From positions 1 to 64,000 of the forward strand of contig NZ_JAGEPF010000034.1 of NCBI RefSeq assembly GCF_017573465.1: a DNA stretch of 64,000 nt, in the 5' to 3' direction. Below the pieces are notes generated by a model that was not told the DNA's origin, made no database searches, and saw nothing but the letters and a program-made list of their open reading frames with translations. Origin of the DNA: Actinomadura violacea. GTDB taxonomy: Bacteria > Actinomycetota > Actinomycetes > Streptosporangiales > Streptosporangiaceae. Of the stretch, positions 40,283 through 49,732 are shown piece after piece (the first letter of the stretch is position 1; each line of letters starts with the position of its first letter). The translations under genes were made by a program, and so were the position numbers.

Positions 40283-41062
40283 TCACGGTGCCAGCCATGT
40301 GCGCAGCAGCGCGCCCGTCTCCTCAAGCCGGTCGATGTAGAGCATGTGGCCGCATTCGATCTCGCTGATCGTCAGCGCGGGGCCGAGGGCGGCGCGGCAG
40401 TCCACCACGAACTCCGGCCGGACCAGGTCGGCGAGCGTCGCGATCACCAGGTGGGTCGGCAGGCCGGCGGGCGGCGGGACGTGCGGGCGCGCCATCTCCG
40501 AGTACGCCGCCACGATCGCGGCCCGCTCGTACCGCCAGCGGGTCCGCCCGTCCTGGCCGTGCTCCAGGTGCGCGGCGACCTCGTCGTTCACGGACTCCTC
40601 GGAGGCCCCGGCCCAGCGCGCCACCAGCGACGCCCGCGCCTCGACGGCGTCCGCGAACGACACCTCCGCCATGTACCCGCGCGCGGTCTCGGCCGCCCCG
40701 GCCGGGTCGAGCCCGATCGCCGGGTCCAGCAGGACGAGCCGCCGCACCCGGTGCGGCGCCGTCCGCGCGAGATGCACCGCGATCATCCCGCCGTAGGAGT
40801 GCCCGACGAGGTCGGCCTTCTCCAGGCCCTCGGCGTCCATGACGGCGAGGACGTCCTCGACGTGCTGCTCCACGCCCCACGGCGGCTCGTGCGGGGAGCG
40901 GCCGTGCCCGCGCAGGTCGGGCGCGAGGGTGTACCGGTCCGCGAGGTGCCGCTCGGCCGTCCGCCTCCACCGGGCCCCGTGGCCCGTGACCCCGTGCAGG
41001 GCGACCAGCGGCGCCTCCGAGGGATCTCCGTACCGATGAACATGCAACGCCGCGTCCGTCAT
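40283..41062 (-). CDS. Alpha/beta-fold hydrolase
   Basis: A 259-residue hydrolase. Oxyanion region LVALHGVTGHGARW, DLRGHGRSP, nucleophile elbow VGHSYGGM, an acid near VIATLADLVRP and histidine in IECGHMLYID. Resembles esterases or meta-cleavage-type hydrolases; substrate unknown. ATG at 41062 lacks a ribosome site, but TACGCT lies seven bases upstream on the minus strand, consistent with a leaderless start. Confidence 0.86.
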   Translation of the reverse strand: MTDAALHVHRYGDPSEAPLVALHGVTGHGARWRRTAERHLADRYTLAPDLRGHGRSPHEPPWGVEQHVEDVLAVMDAEGLEKADLVGHSYGGMIAVHLARTAPHRVRRLVLLDPAIGLDPAGAAETARGYMAEVSFADAVEARASLVARWAGASEESVNDEVAAHLEHGQDGRTRWRYERAAIVAAYSEMARPHVPPPAGLPTHLVIATLADLVRPEFVVDCRAALGPALTISEIECGHMLYIDRLEETGALLRTWLAP

Positions 41063-41144
41063 GCTGGAAAGCGTAAACGCGGAGTAAGCCCCGGTGCCGC
41101 CGTTCGCCGATCGCCTTGCGCCGATCTCCGGCCCGCCGCGCCGG

Positions 41145-42776
41145 TCAGGAGCGTTCCCAGCGGACGGAGCTGAGCGCGAGCAGCGCGACGTGGAGGGACA
41201 CGCACGACTCGACGTCGTCGAGGTCGGCGTCGAGGACCCGCTCGATGCGCCGCAGCCGCTCGTAGAAGGCCGGGCGCGACAGGTGGGCCTGCTGGGCCGC
41301 GACGGCCTTGTTCCGCCCGGACTCCAGGTACAGCTCCAGGATGCGGGTCAGGTCGCTGCCGCGCTGCGCGTCGTACTCCAGCAGCGGCCCGAGCTCGCGC
41401 TCCACGAACGTCTGGACGCGGGCGTCGTCGCGCAGCAGGTGCAGCAGGCCGCGCAGCCGCAGGTCGGGCAGCCGGTAGAACAGCCGGCTCCCCGCGCCGC
41501 GGGCGGCGACGTCGGCGACCTGCTCGGCCTCCAGGAACGAGCGGCGGACGTCGCGGATCGTCTCCACGACCGATCCGGCGGCCATCACGGTGTCGCCGCC
41601 GGACTGCTTGCGGATCCGGGTGGCGACCTCGGTGAGCGCGGTCTCGGCGTCGGCGCGGGCGGGCAGCGAGGCGAGCACGCCGACGCGGGCCTGCGGTCCG
41701 CCCTCGTCCAGCACGCCGACGAGGGCGGCGAGGCGGGCGTCCCGGCAGGCGGCGGCGGCCGTCTCGGCGAGCGCCGACAACTCGCCGACGGGCGGCGCGG
41801 CCCCGCGCGCGGTGTGCGCGGGGCCGCGGTGGCGCAGCACGGCGCCGAGGAGCCGCCGCCCGGACAGCGGCACGCCGAGCGCGCGGGCGCGGGCGGCGGC
41901 CTCCTGCGGGTCGGAGTAGGCGTGCGCGAGGATCCGGGCGATGATCGTGCCGTGCGCCTGCCGCTCGACGCTCTCGGCGTGCCGGTCCAGCAGCCGGCCG
42001 AGCGCGAGGGTGGTCGCGGCCCGCTCGACCAGCACGGTCTCGCGCGGCGACGGCGGCGAGCCGAGCACGATGATCAGCCGGCCCCAGTCCTCGCCGCGGG
42101 CGCCGACCGTGGTGACGAGCCAGCCGGACGCGGCGTCGTAGCCGGTGCGGGTGCGGAGCCGGACGGCGCGCGAGCGGGTCTCCCACGCCGACAGCAGCTC
42201 GGCGGGGTCGCGGCCGTCGGCGTCGGCGGCCAGCACCCGGTGCGAGAGGTTCTCCAGCACGACCGGGTGCCCGCCGATCGCGGCGACCTGCCGGACGACC
42301 TCGTCGGTGGAGGCGCCCTCCACCGACAGCTGGGTGAAGATCTCGTGCAGCTGCTCGGAGGCGCGCAGCTCAGCGAACTGCTCCTGGACGATCCGGGCGT
42401 GCACGGACTCGGTGATGTCCACGAACGCCGGCTCGTGCGCCAGCACGATGACGGGGAGGCCGAGGTCCTCGGCGGCGGCGACCAGCGCGGCGGGCGGCCG
42501 GCTGGCGTAGCGCCGGCCCAGCTCGATCATCAGGCCGCTGACGCCGACGTCGGCGAGCTCGGCGATGTAGGCGCGCAGCCGCTCCGGCTCGTCGGGCAGC
42601 GCGATGCCGGTGGTGAGGACGAGCTCGCCGCCATGCAGCAGGTGCGCGATGTCGGTGACCTCGGCGACGTGGACCCAGCGGACGAGGTTGCCGGTGCGGT
42701 CGGCGCCCGCGACGACGTGCGGCTGCCCGCGGCGGACCGCGTCGAGCTGGAGGACGTCGTCGAGTGTGGGCAGCAT
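41145..42776 (-). CDS. PucR-family transcriptional regulator
   Basis: A 543-residue regulator. An N-terminal PucR domain (about 1-125: VRWVHVAEVTDIAHLLHGGE, then LVLTTGIALP), a middle GGDEF-like/CdaR domain and a C-terminal HTH (LELYLESGRNKAVAAQQAHL, then SRPAFYERLRRIERVL) define the family. Divergent from the aminotransferase and MMSDH genes, as with GabR/PucR-type regulators of amino-acid and amine use, so it probably controls them. ATG at 42776 follows TATCAT by eight bases and has no ribosome site. Confidence 0.9.
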   Translation of the reverse strand: MLPTLDDVLQLDAVRRGQPHVVAGADRTGNLVRWVHVAEVTDIAHLLHGGELVLTTGIALPDEPERLRAYIAELADVGVSGLMIELGRRYASRPPAALVAAAEDLGLPVIVLAHEPAFVDITESVHARIVQEQFAELRASEQLHEIFTQLSVEGASTDEVVRQVAAIGGHPVVLENLSHRVLAADADGRDPAELLSAWETRSRAVRLRTRTGYDAASGWLVTTVGARGEDWGRLIIVLGSPPSPRETVLVERAATTLALGRLLDRHAESVERQAHGTIIARILAHAYSDPQEAAARARALGVPLSGRRLLGAVLRHRGPAHTARGAAPPVGELSALAETAAAACRDARLAALVGVLDEGGPQARVGVLASLPARADAETALTEVATRIRKQSGGDTVMAAGSVVETIRDVRRSFLEAEQVADVAARGAGSRLFYRLPDLRLRGLLHLLRDDARVQTFVERELGPLLEYDAQRGSDLTRILELYLESGRNKAVAAQQAHLSRPAFYERLRRIERVLDADLDDVESCVSLHVALLALSSVRWERS

Positions 42777-42793
42777 CGCCCGCGATGATATCC

Positions 42794-42804
42794 GACAGGC
42801 TGTC
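42794..42804. promoter_or_regulatory. Candidate PucR operator palindrome
   Basis: GACAGGCTGTC, a perfect 5-bp dyad around one base, lies just upstream of the -10-like box of the PucR gene (42790-42785, minus strand) in the divergent gap to the aminotransferase. A bound regulator would block its own promoter. Inference. Confidence 0.4.
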
Positions 42805-42947
42805 AACGGGAGCGCCCGTCCGGTTTACAGGATGTCGGCGCCGGGGGAGGGGTGCGGGTGCCGCGCGTTCCACTCCGTCAACCGGCGGCCCGCTGTCGTG
42901 ACACTCTGCCGCTGGCCCCGCGGTCCCGCCGGAACGAGACTTGGGCC

Positions 42948-44276
42948 ATGTCGGAACACGCGAACCTGCTCCGGCGCCACAGGGCGGTCATGCCGTCCTG
43001 GATGGCGCTCAACTACCAGGACCCCATCGAGATCGTCGGCGGCAAGGGAAACCGCGTGACCGACGCCGAGGGGGAGACCTACCTCGACTTCTTCACGGGC
43101 ATCCTCACCAACATGATCGGGTACGACGTGCCCGAGGTGCGGGAGGCGGTGGAGCGCCAGCTCGCCACCGGCGTCGTGCACACCTCCACCGCCTACCTGC
43201 TGCGCGGCCAGGTCGAGCTGGCCGAGAAGATCGCCCGGCTGTCCGGCATCCCGGACGCGAAGGTGTTCTTCGCCAACTCCGGAACGGAGGCGAACGAGAC
43301 CGCGCTGCTGCTCGCCGCGTACGCGCGCCGCAGCGACCAGGTCCTGGCGATGCGGCAGAGCTACCACGGCCGCTCGTTCGGCGCGACGGGCATCACCGGC
43401 AACCGCGCCTGGACGAACCTGTCCTACTCGCCGCTGAACGTGCACTTCCTGCACGGCGCCGACCGCCACCTCCCGCAGTTCGCCGGGATGTCCGACGAGG
43501 CGTACGTCGACGCGTGCGTGCAGGACCTGCGGCACGTCCTCGCGACCGCGACCGGCGGGGACGTCGCCGCGCTGATCGCCGAGCCGATCCAGGGCGTCGG
43601 CGGGTTCACCATGCCGCCGGACGGGCTGTTCGCCGCCTACAAGGAGGTCCTGGACGAGGCGGGCATCCTGTTCATCTCCGACGAGGTGCAGACCGCGTGG
43701 GGACGGACCGGGCAGGGCTTCTGGGGCATCGACAACCACGGCGTGACGCCCGACATGATGACGTTCGCCAAGGGCCTCGGGAACGGGTTCGCGGTCGGCG
43801 GCGTCGTCGCGCGCGGAGACCTGATGGACTGCCTGCACGCCGTCGGGATCTCCACGTTCGGTGGCAACCCGGTCTCGATGGCCGCGGCGAACGCGACCCT
43901 CGACTACGTCCTGGACCACGACCTGCAGGCCAACGCCGCCAAGCAGGGCGCGACCATCATCGGCGGGCTGCGGGAGGCGGCGGCGCGGTTCCCGGTCGTG
44001 AAGGACGTCCGCGGCAAGGGCCTGATGTTCGCCATCGAGCTGGCGGACCCGGAGACCGGCGAGCCGAGCCCGCCGCTGGCCGCCGCGCTGATGGAGGCGG
44101 CCCGCGAGCGGGGGCTGCTGGTCGGCAAGGGCGGCCTGTACGGCAACGTGGTGCGCATGGCACCGCCCCTCACCCTGACCGACGCGGAGGCCCTGGAGGG
44201 CCTCGGCATCCTGATCGCCTCGCTGGAGTCCGTCACCGCGGACACCGCGAAGACCGCAACCGGAAAGACCGCCTGA
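42948..44276 (+). CDS. Class III (omega-amino acid/GABA-type) aminotransferase
   Basis: A 442-residue PLP enzyme. The PLP lysine is K275 (TFAKGLGNG), with D245 in LFISDEVQTAWGRTG contacting the cofactor nitrogen and SGTEANETAL binding its phosphate. The family includes GABA, beta-alanine and polyamine aminotransferases. The following methylmalonate-semialdehyde dehydrogenase suggests beta-alanine, beta-aminoisobutyrate or GABA as donor. ATG at 42948 is chosen because the upstream extension has no family similarity; the ribosome site is weak. Overlaps the next gene by one base. Confidence 0.88.
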   Translation: MSEHANLLRRHRAVMPSWMALNYQDPIEIVGGKGNRVTDAEGETYLDFFTGILTNMIGYDVPEVREAVERQLATGVVHTSTAYLLRGQVELAEKIARLSGIPDAKVFFANSGTEANETALLLAAYARRSDQVLAMRQSYHGRSFGATGITGNRAWTNLSYSPLNVHFLHGADRHLPQFAGMSDEAYVDACVQDLRHVLATATGGDVAALIAEPIQGVGGFTMPPDGLFAAYKEVLDEAGILFISDEVQTAWGRTGQGFWGIDNHGVTPDMMTFAKGLGNGFAVGGVVARGDLMDCLHAVGISTFGGNPVSMAAANATLDYVLDHDLQANAAKQGATIIGGLREAAARFPVVKDVRGKGLMFAIELADPETGEPSPPLAAALMEAARERGLLVGKGGLYGNVVRMAPPLTLTDAEALEGLGILIASLESVTADTAKTATGKTA

Positions 44277-45781
44277 TGACCGACAGCAAGCACATCACCC
44301 ACTGGATCGGCGGCAAGCCGTTCGACGGGGACGCCGCCCGGCGCGGCGACGTCTACGAGCCCGCGACCGGACGCGTCGCCGGGCAGGTCGACTTCGCGTC
44401 CGCCGCCGAGGTGGACGCGGCCGTCGCCGCCGCGAAGGCCGCGTTCCCCGGCTGGCGGGACGCCTCGCTGTCCAAGCGGACGTCGGTGCTGTTCCGGTTC
44501 CGCGAGCTGGTGGCCGCGCATCGCGACGAGCTGGCCGCGCTGATCTCCGCCGAGCACGGCAAGGTGCTGTCGGACGCGGCGGGCGAGGTCGCGCGCGGAC
44601 TGGAGGTCGTGGAGTTCGCCTGCGGCATCCCGCACCTGCTCAAGGGCGGGTTCTCGGAGAACGTGTCCACGAAGGTGGACGCGTACTCGATCCTGCAGCC
44701 GCTCGGCGTGGTCGCCGGGATCACCCCGTTCAACTTCCCGGCGATGGTGCCGATGTGGATGTTCCCCGTGGCGATCGCGTGCGGGAACACGTTCGTGCTC
44801 AAGCCGTCGGAGAAGGACCCGTCGGCGTCGGTGCGGATCGCGGAGCTGTGGGCCGAGGCGGGCCTGCCGGACGGGGTGTTCAACGTCGTCCACGGCGACA
44901 AGGCGGCGGTGGACGGGCTGCTGCACCACCCGGACGTGAAGGCCGTCAGCTTCGTCGGCTCCACGCCGATCGCCCGGTACATCTACGGGACGGCCGCGGC
45001 GAACGGCAAGCGGGTACAGGCGCTCGGCGGCGCGAAGAACCACATGCTGGTGCTGCCGGACGCCGACCTGGACCTCGCCGCGGACGCGGCGGTGTCGGCG
45101 GGCTTCGGCTCGGCGGGGGAGCGCTGCATGGCGATCTCCGTCGTGGTCGCCGTCGACCCGGTCGGTGACGAGCTGATGGCGAAGATCCGCGAGCGGGTCG
45201 CCAAGCTCAGGATCGGCCCCGGCGACCACCCCGAGTCGGAGATGGGTCCGCTGGTCACAGGGGCGCACCGCGACAAGGTCGCCTCCTACCTCGACAGCGG
45301 CGTCGCGCAGGGCGCGACCCTCGCGATCGACGGCCGCGAGACGCCCGTCCTCGGCGGCGGCGGGGACGGGTTCTGGCTCGGCCCGACCGTCCTCGACCAC
45401 GTCACCCCGGAGATGGACGCCTACAAGGACGAGATCTTCGGCCCGGTGCTCGCGGTCGTGCGGGCCGGTACGTACGAGGAGGCCATGGAGCTGATCTCCG
45501 CCAACCCGTACGGGAACGGCACCGCGATCTTCACCAACGACGGCGGGGCGGCGCGCCGCTTCCAGAACGAGGTGGAGGTCGGCATGGTCGGGGTCAACGT
45601 CCCGATCCCGGTGCCGATGGCGTACTACTCGTTCGGCGGCTGGAAGGACTCGCTGTTCGGCGACAGCCACGCGCACGGCATGGAGGGCGTGCACTTCTAC
45701 ACGCGCACCAAGGCCGTCACGGCACGCTGGCTCGATCCTTCTCACGGCGGCGTGAACCTGGGGTTCCCCACCAACGGCTGA
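44276..45781 (+). CDS. mmsA: CoA-acylating methylmalonate-semialdehyde dehydrogenase
   Basis: A 501-residue aldehyde dehydrogenase of the CoA-dependent MMSDH branch: ITHWIGGKPFDG start, N153 (TPFNFP), C284 (GSAGERCMAIS), GGAKNHMLVLPDAD where other ALDHs have the general-base glutamate, and PIPVPMAYYSFGGWKDSLFG. It converts methylmalonate- or malonate-semialdehyde to propionyl- or acetyl-CoA. Its coupling to the aminotransferase indicates a transaminate-then-oxidise route. The last 65 bases overlap the convergent membrane-protein gene. Confidence 0.93.
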   Translation: MTDSKHITHWIGGKPFDGDAARRGDVYEPATGRVAGQVDFASAAEVDAAVAAAKAAFPGWRDASLSKRTSVLFRFRELVAAHRDELAALISAEHGKVLSDAAGEVARGLEVVEFACGIPHLLKGGFSENVSTKVDAYSILQPLGVVAGITPFNFPAMVPMWMFPVAIACGNTFVLKPSEKDPSASVRIAELWAEAGLPDGVFNVVHGDKAAVDGLLHHPDVKAVSFVGSTPIARYIYGTAAANGKRVQALGGAKNHMLVLPDADLDLAADAAVSAGFGSAGERCMAISVVVAVDPVGDELMAKIRERVAKLRIGPGDHPESEMGPLVTGAHRDKVASYLDSGVAQGATLAIDGRETPVLGGGGDGFWLGPTVLDHVTPEMDAYKDEIFGPVLAVVRAGTYEEAMELISANPYGNGTAIFTNDGGAARRFQNEVEVGMVGVNVPIPVPMAYYSFGGWKDSLFGDSHAHGMEGVHFYTRTKAVTARWLDPSHGGVNLGFPTNG

Positions 45782-47249
45782 GGGTCTGCGCGTCCGTGCG
45801 GCCGGTGTCCTCGCCGGCCGCGCGGACGCGCAGCGCCGAGAGTCCGAGGCCCACGGCCAGGCACGCGAACGGCACGGTGGGGACGACGTAGCGGTAGTCG
45901 AAGTCGGCGCTGGCGATGGGGAACAGCAGCAGCGTCCCCGCCGACCCCCACACCATCAGGACCTCGCGGCGCCGCCCGCGCGCCCCCAGGACGGCGACGG
46001 CACCGAGCGCGAAAACGGCGCCGATCGCCGGTCCCGGCAGGAACCAGTGCCTCTGGTAGCCGATCAGGCGGTCCGCGTACGGCTGGACGACTTCGCTAGG
46101 CGCCGGCGTCCGCCCGTACCGCATCGCGTCGGCGAGCACGGTGCCCGGTGCGCCGGGCCTGACCGCGTAGGCGAGGCCGCTGGGGAACAGCTGCGGCCGG
46201 TCGGGGAAGTGGTACAGCCGCTCGGTCGTCGACGTCGGGTAGCGGTACCTGTGCGGGCTGAACGCGCGCCCTACGCCCTCGCCGACCGCCTCCAGGTAGT
46301 CGCCGGGCTGCGCGAGGATCGCCCGGATGGAGAAGTCGCGCAGCGTGCTGTTGGCCTGCGGCGACACCACGGGCTCCGGCAGCCGGCGCGGCGGGATGTC
46401 GCCGCGCCAGATCAGGTGACCGGGCGCCTCGCGCCTCTCCGCGGCGCCCGGGGCCAGGCACAGGCCCGCCTCGTCCGGCGGGGGACGCATCTTCGCGCAG
46501 TCGGCGAACCCGGCCGTCCGCCCCCACAGGTAGATGCCGTCGGACGTGGTGAGCGCGTACGTGCCGCGCTCGGCGTGGAACCACAGCGCGTACGCGGCGA
46601 GCGGGACCGCGGCGGCCGCGCCGAACGCCAGCGCCGGACGCCACCCGCCACGCCACAGCAGCAGGCAGAGCAGGACGACCGGGACCACGGGCGCGCCCGC
46701 CGACCGGACGAGCACCGCGTAGCCGAGCAGCAGGCCGGCGGCCAGGGCCGTCCACCAGGGCGGGCCCCTCCCGTCGCGGACGCGCCAGAGCAGCAGCGTC
46801 AGGGCGCCCGCGATCAGGAACATGAACAGCGTCTCGGACATCAGCAGGTGTTCGAGCTCGATCTGGTACGCGTCGTACAGCAGCGGCAGCGTGGCCAGGG
46901 CGGACGCCCAGGACGGCAGCCCGGCACGGCACAGCACCGCGTACGCCATCACGGCGATCGCCAGGCCCATGGCGTGCTGGAGGACGACGACGGCGGTCAG
47001 GCTGTGCAGCGGCTCCAGCGCGCGCAGCAGGAACGAGTATCCGAGCGTCTTGCTGGGCGCCGGCGCGGGCCGCAGCGCGTACCCGACGTAGAAGTAGGAG
47101 TCGCCGGTGAACCACAGCCCGTGCGGGTAGGCAAGCACCGCCGTCCAGCGCAGTGCGGCACCGCCCGCGAGCGCGAGAACGAACGGCGCATGGCGGAGAT
47201 GCCGACGAAACGCCCAGATGGCAATAAATGGCGCAAAAAGTCGTGGCAT
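45717..47249 (-). CDS. GT-C-like polytopic membrane glycosyltransferase family protein
   Basis: A 510-residue protein with about ten membrane helices and an acidic first extracytoplasmic loop (LWFTGDSYFYVGYALRP) like the DD/DE loop of polyprenol-dependent GT-C enzymes. A soluble loop (about 215-340) contains CAKMRPPPDEAGLCLAPG. Probably transfers a sugar from a lipid carrier, but donor and acceptor are unknown. The start MPRLFAPFIAIWAFRRH at 47249 gives a normal membrane N-terminus; a GGGAGG lies rather far upstream. Confidence 0.72.
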   Translation of the reverse strand: MPRLFAPFIAIWAFRRHLRHAPFVLALAGGAALRWTAVLAYPHGLWFTGDSYFYVGYALRPAPAPSKTLGYSFLLRALEPLHSLTAVVVLQHAMGLAIAVMAYAVLCRAGLPSWASALATLPLLYDAYQIELEHLLMSETLFMFLIAGALTLLLWRVRDGRGPPWWTALAAGLLLGYAVLVRSAGAPVVPVVLLCLLLWRGGWRPALAFGAAAAVPLAAYALWFHAERGTYALTTSDGIYLWGRTAGFADCAKMRPPPDEAGLCLAPGAAERREAPGHLIWRGDIPPRRLPEPVVSPQANSTLRDFSIRAILAQPGDYLEAVGEGVGRAFSPHRYRYPTSTTERLYHFPDRPQLFPSGLAYAVRPGAPGTVLADAMRYGRTPAPSEVVQPYADRLIGYQRHWFLPGPAIGAVFALGAVAVLGARGRRREVLMVWGSAGTLLLFPIASADFDYRYVVPTVPFACLAVGLGLSALRVRAAGEDTGRTDAQTLSRWWGTPGSRRREKDRASVP

Positions 47250-47609
47250 CACGCGGGACGGCCTCCCGCTGCTCGATGTCGGAACGCGGACGGCGGCCAC
47301 GCTAGCCCGGGCCGGTGACGCCCCGGTGAACGCGGGATTGCGCCCCGTGATCCGCCCCGCCCGGCCCGGTGCGAACCGGCAGGCAGGCCCCGCCGTCCGG
47401 TACTTTCCCACGGCCGTGGATTTCCGTCGTTGATTTCCGTCCGCCGCGGCCCGACGAATAATGGCTCCACCCATTGACGGGGTCTGTGGCGGGCGACACA
47501 ATCGCACTGTCAATTAAAAGGGGCGAAATTAAAAGTCAGGCTCCGGAGTCAGAACGGGATCCGGCGTTTCCGGTGACCGGTGGGACGGGACGGGCAGGAG
47601 AGCCGCGCC
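47250..47609. other. AT-richer intergenic region
   Basis: No gene seen. It contains the promoter at 47474-47502 and an A-rich leader (TCAATTAAAAGGGG and AAATTAAAAG near 47510-47533), unusual for this window and possibly a remnant of acquired DNA. Confidence 0.5.
47474..47502 (+). promoter_or_regulatory. Probable housekeeping sigma promoter
   Basis: TTGACG (47474-47479), a 17-base spacer and CACAAT (47497-47502) form a well-spaced promoter about 100 bases upstream of the small gene at 47610. Confidence 0.5.
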
Positions 47610-47957
47610 ATGACCGCTGACGACCACGCCGCGGAGGTCGACGCGCTCGGCCGGCGGTTCCCCGGCTGGACGATCTGGTTCGGGCCGTTCACCCGGCACT
47701 GGTGGGCGCTGCCGCCGCGCGAGCGCGACGTCGGCGACTTCCTGGAGGCCGACACCCCGCAGACCCTCATCGCACGGATAGAGGTGGTCAAGCACACCGC
47801 ACCCAGGCGACCCCCCGCCGACGACGGCCTCCGGCCGTCCCGCGACCCCCGGCAGAGCGCGCGGCGTCCCTCGAATCTCCTCCGTCTCGAGGGCGTCACA
47901 CCGCCGCCGCTGCGCCGGGCGCCGGTGATCGCGTGGCCAGGCAGCACTGCAAGGTGA
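47610..47957 (+). CDS. Small hypothetical protein with tryptophan-rich N-terminal module
   Basis: 115 residues. The first about 60 (VDALGRRFPGWTIWFGPFTR then HWWALPP) resemble a short module often seen in small actinomycete proteins of the form EL...FPGW.IWR...WWA; no function is known. The second half is arginine- and proline-rich and looks unstructured. ATG at 47610 has AGGAGAG. No coupled neighbour. Confidence 0.65.
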   Translation: MTADDHAAEVDALGRRFPGWTIWFGPFTRHWWALPPRERDVGDFLEADTPQTLIARIEVVKHTAPRRPPADDGLRPSRDPRQSARRPSNLLRLEGVTPPPLRRAPVIAWPGSTAR

Positions 47958-48409
47958 TCCGCTGTTCCCCAACCTCGCCACGTCCACCGGCTGCGCCGCG
48001 GCCCCGGGAAGGGCGGCAGCCCGCGCCACATTCCTCTCCAGCAACCTCCGTGTGGCGCGGACACCGGCACCCGCCGTCCTCCCGGGGCCGTGCCGTTTTC
48101 GTATACGGACCGAAAAGGCTTTACGAATGGTCCGGCATACCGGAACCGCACGGCCCCTTCAGATGAACTGCACGAGTAGCGATCTGCTGTAAGTCCGGCG
48201 CCCCGCGACACGAGTCGGAAGAGTGCCCGCCGGAAACCGGCGAATGGCTTGTGAACGACCCTCCGCACCGCCGTGAATGGCGGTGCCGCGGCGTCCCCGC
48301 CGGTGCCGCGGGCGGGGCGGGAGCCGCCCCGCCGTGCCGGAGGCGCTACGCTGCGCCGATGGGTCCGTCCGCGAGGGGGACGGCTCCGCGGAGGGGGATC
48401 GGGAGCGAC
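47958..48409. other. Intergenic region without recognised content
   Basis: About 450 bases; frames across it resemble no protein. A short AT-richer patch lies near 48087-48145. It must contain the promoter of the solute-binding lipoprotein gene. Confidence 0.5.
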
Positions 48410-49621
48410 ATGCGGCGGAGGGCCGGCCGGCGGACGGGCGTCGGGAGGCTGGCGGCGCTGGCCGCGGCCGCGGTGCTGGCGGCGGCGGGCCTCGGCGCCT
48501 GCAGCGAGGAGAACCCCGAGCCGGTCGGCGTCGCGAAGGTGGCGAGCACCCTCGGCCCCGGCGAGGGCTCCCTGGACCTGCTGGCCATGCCCGGCTCGGT
48601 GGAGAGCGGCACCACCGACCCGCGCGTCGACTGGGTCACCCCCTTCCAGGAGCGCACCGGCTGCAAGGTGGGCGTCAAGCTGGTCAAGACCCCGCAGGAG
48701 ATGTACGACCTCATGCGGGACAAGGACCGCCGCTACGACGGCGTCGCCGCGCCGCCCGAGGTCGCCGGCCGGCTCGTCGGCGAGCACCAGGTCACCGCGG
48801 TCAACACCAGCCTTGTGGACGGCTACAAGAAGCTCGAGCCGAAGCTCCGCGGCCTGCTCAAGCAGGACGGCAAGTACTACGGCGTCCCGTACGTGTGGGG
48901 CGCGAACATGCTCATGTACGACACCCGGACCGTCCAGCCGCCGTCGAGCTGGTCTGCGCTGTTCGACCCCGAGCAGGCCCGCCGCTTCTCCGGGAAGCTG
49001 GTCGTTCACGACAGCCCGCTCTCGATCGCCGAGGCGGCGCTCTACCTCAAGGGCCACGACCGCAAGCTGAAGATCGGCGACCCGTACTCGCTGACCCCGC
49101 GCCAGCTCGCCGCCGCCGGCCGCGTCCTCGCCCGGCAGCGCCCCCACGTCCTGAAGTACTGGGAGCAGCCCGCCGACGCGATCAGCGCGTTCGCCGGGGG
49201 AGCGGCCGTGCTCGGCGACGCCGGCCCCTACCAGGTGGACGTGCTGGACCGCGCGGGCAAGCCGGTCCAGGCCGCCGAGCCCGCCGAGGGCGTCACCGGC
49301 TGGGCGGACGCCTGGATGATCGGCGCCCGCGTCCAGCACCCGAACTGCATGTACCAGTGGCTGCAGTGGACCGCGTCCCCGGACGTGCAGCAGCAGGTGG
49401 CCGAGTGGACGGGCGTCGCCCCCGCCAACCCGCAGGCGTGCTCCGGCGACCGCCTGCGCGCCGGCTTCTGCAGCGCCTTCCACGTCGGCGACCGCGACTA
49501 CATCGACAAGATCATGTTCGCCCACGCGCCGACCCGCGTCTGCGGCGGCAAGGCCAAGAAGACCGGCTGCACCGACTACGCCGAGTGGACGAAGACCTGG
49601 ATCGAGTCCACCAAGGCCTGA
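48410..49621 (+). CDS. Extracellular solute-binding lipoprotein (PotD-like fold), orphan
   Basis: A 403-residue precursor with a basic N-terminus, a long alanine/leucine segment and lipobox AGLGAC (C31). The mature protein is a type-2 binding fold: GEGSLDLLAMPGSVESGTTD, WVTPFQERTGCKVGVK, YGVPYVWGANMLMYDTRTVQ and GWADAWMIGARVQHPN resemble spermidine/putrescine-type binding proteins. A cysteine-rich C-terminus (CSGDRLRAGFC, VCGGKAKKTGC) suggests disulfides. No permease or ATPase is adjacent. ATG at 48410 has GGGAG. Confidence 0.82.
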   Translation: MRRRAGRRTGVGRLAALAAAAVLAAAGLGACSEENPEPVGVAKVASTLGPGEGSLDLLAMPGSVESGTTDPRVDWVTPFQERTGCKVGVKLVKTPQEMYDLMRDKDRRYDGVAAPPEVAGRLVGEHQVTAVNTSLVDGYKKLEPKLRGLLKQDGKYYGVPYVWGANMLMYDTRTVQPPSSWSALFDPEQARRFSGKLVVHDSPLSIAEAALYLKGHDRKLKIGDPYSLTPRQLAAAGRVLARQRPHVLKYWEQPADAISAFAGGAAVLGDAGPYQVDVLDRAGKPVQAAEPAEGVTGWADAWMIGARVQHPNCMYQWLQWTASPDVQQQVAEWTGVAPANPQACSGDRLRAGFCSAFHVGDRDYIDKIMFAHAPTRVCGGKAKKTGCTDYAEWTKTWIESTKA

Positions 49622-49732
49622 AGCCCCACCCCGGACGCAACAAGAAGGCTCCACACGCGAACCGGAACCTGCGCAACGACCTCAGCCGTCCGAACGCAAC
49701 AACCCCCGCCCGCACGCGAGCGCGCTATCTGA

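Noticed and set aside
42785..42806. TTGACA and TATCAT as a -35/-10 pair for the PucR gene
   Set aside because: They are only 10 bases apart, too close for a normal promoter. The TATCAT alone may still serve as a -10 box.
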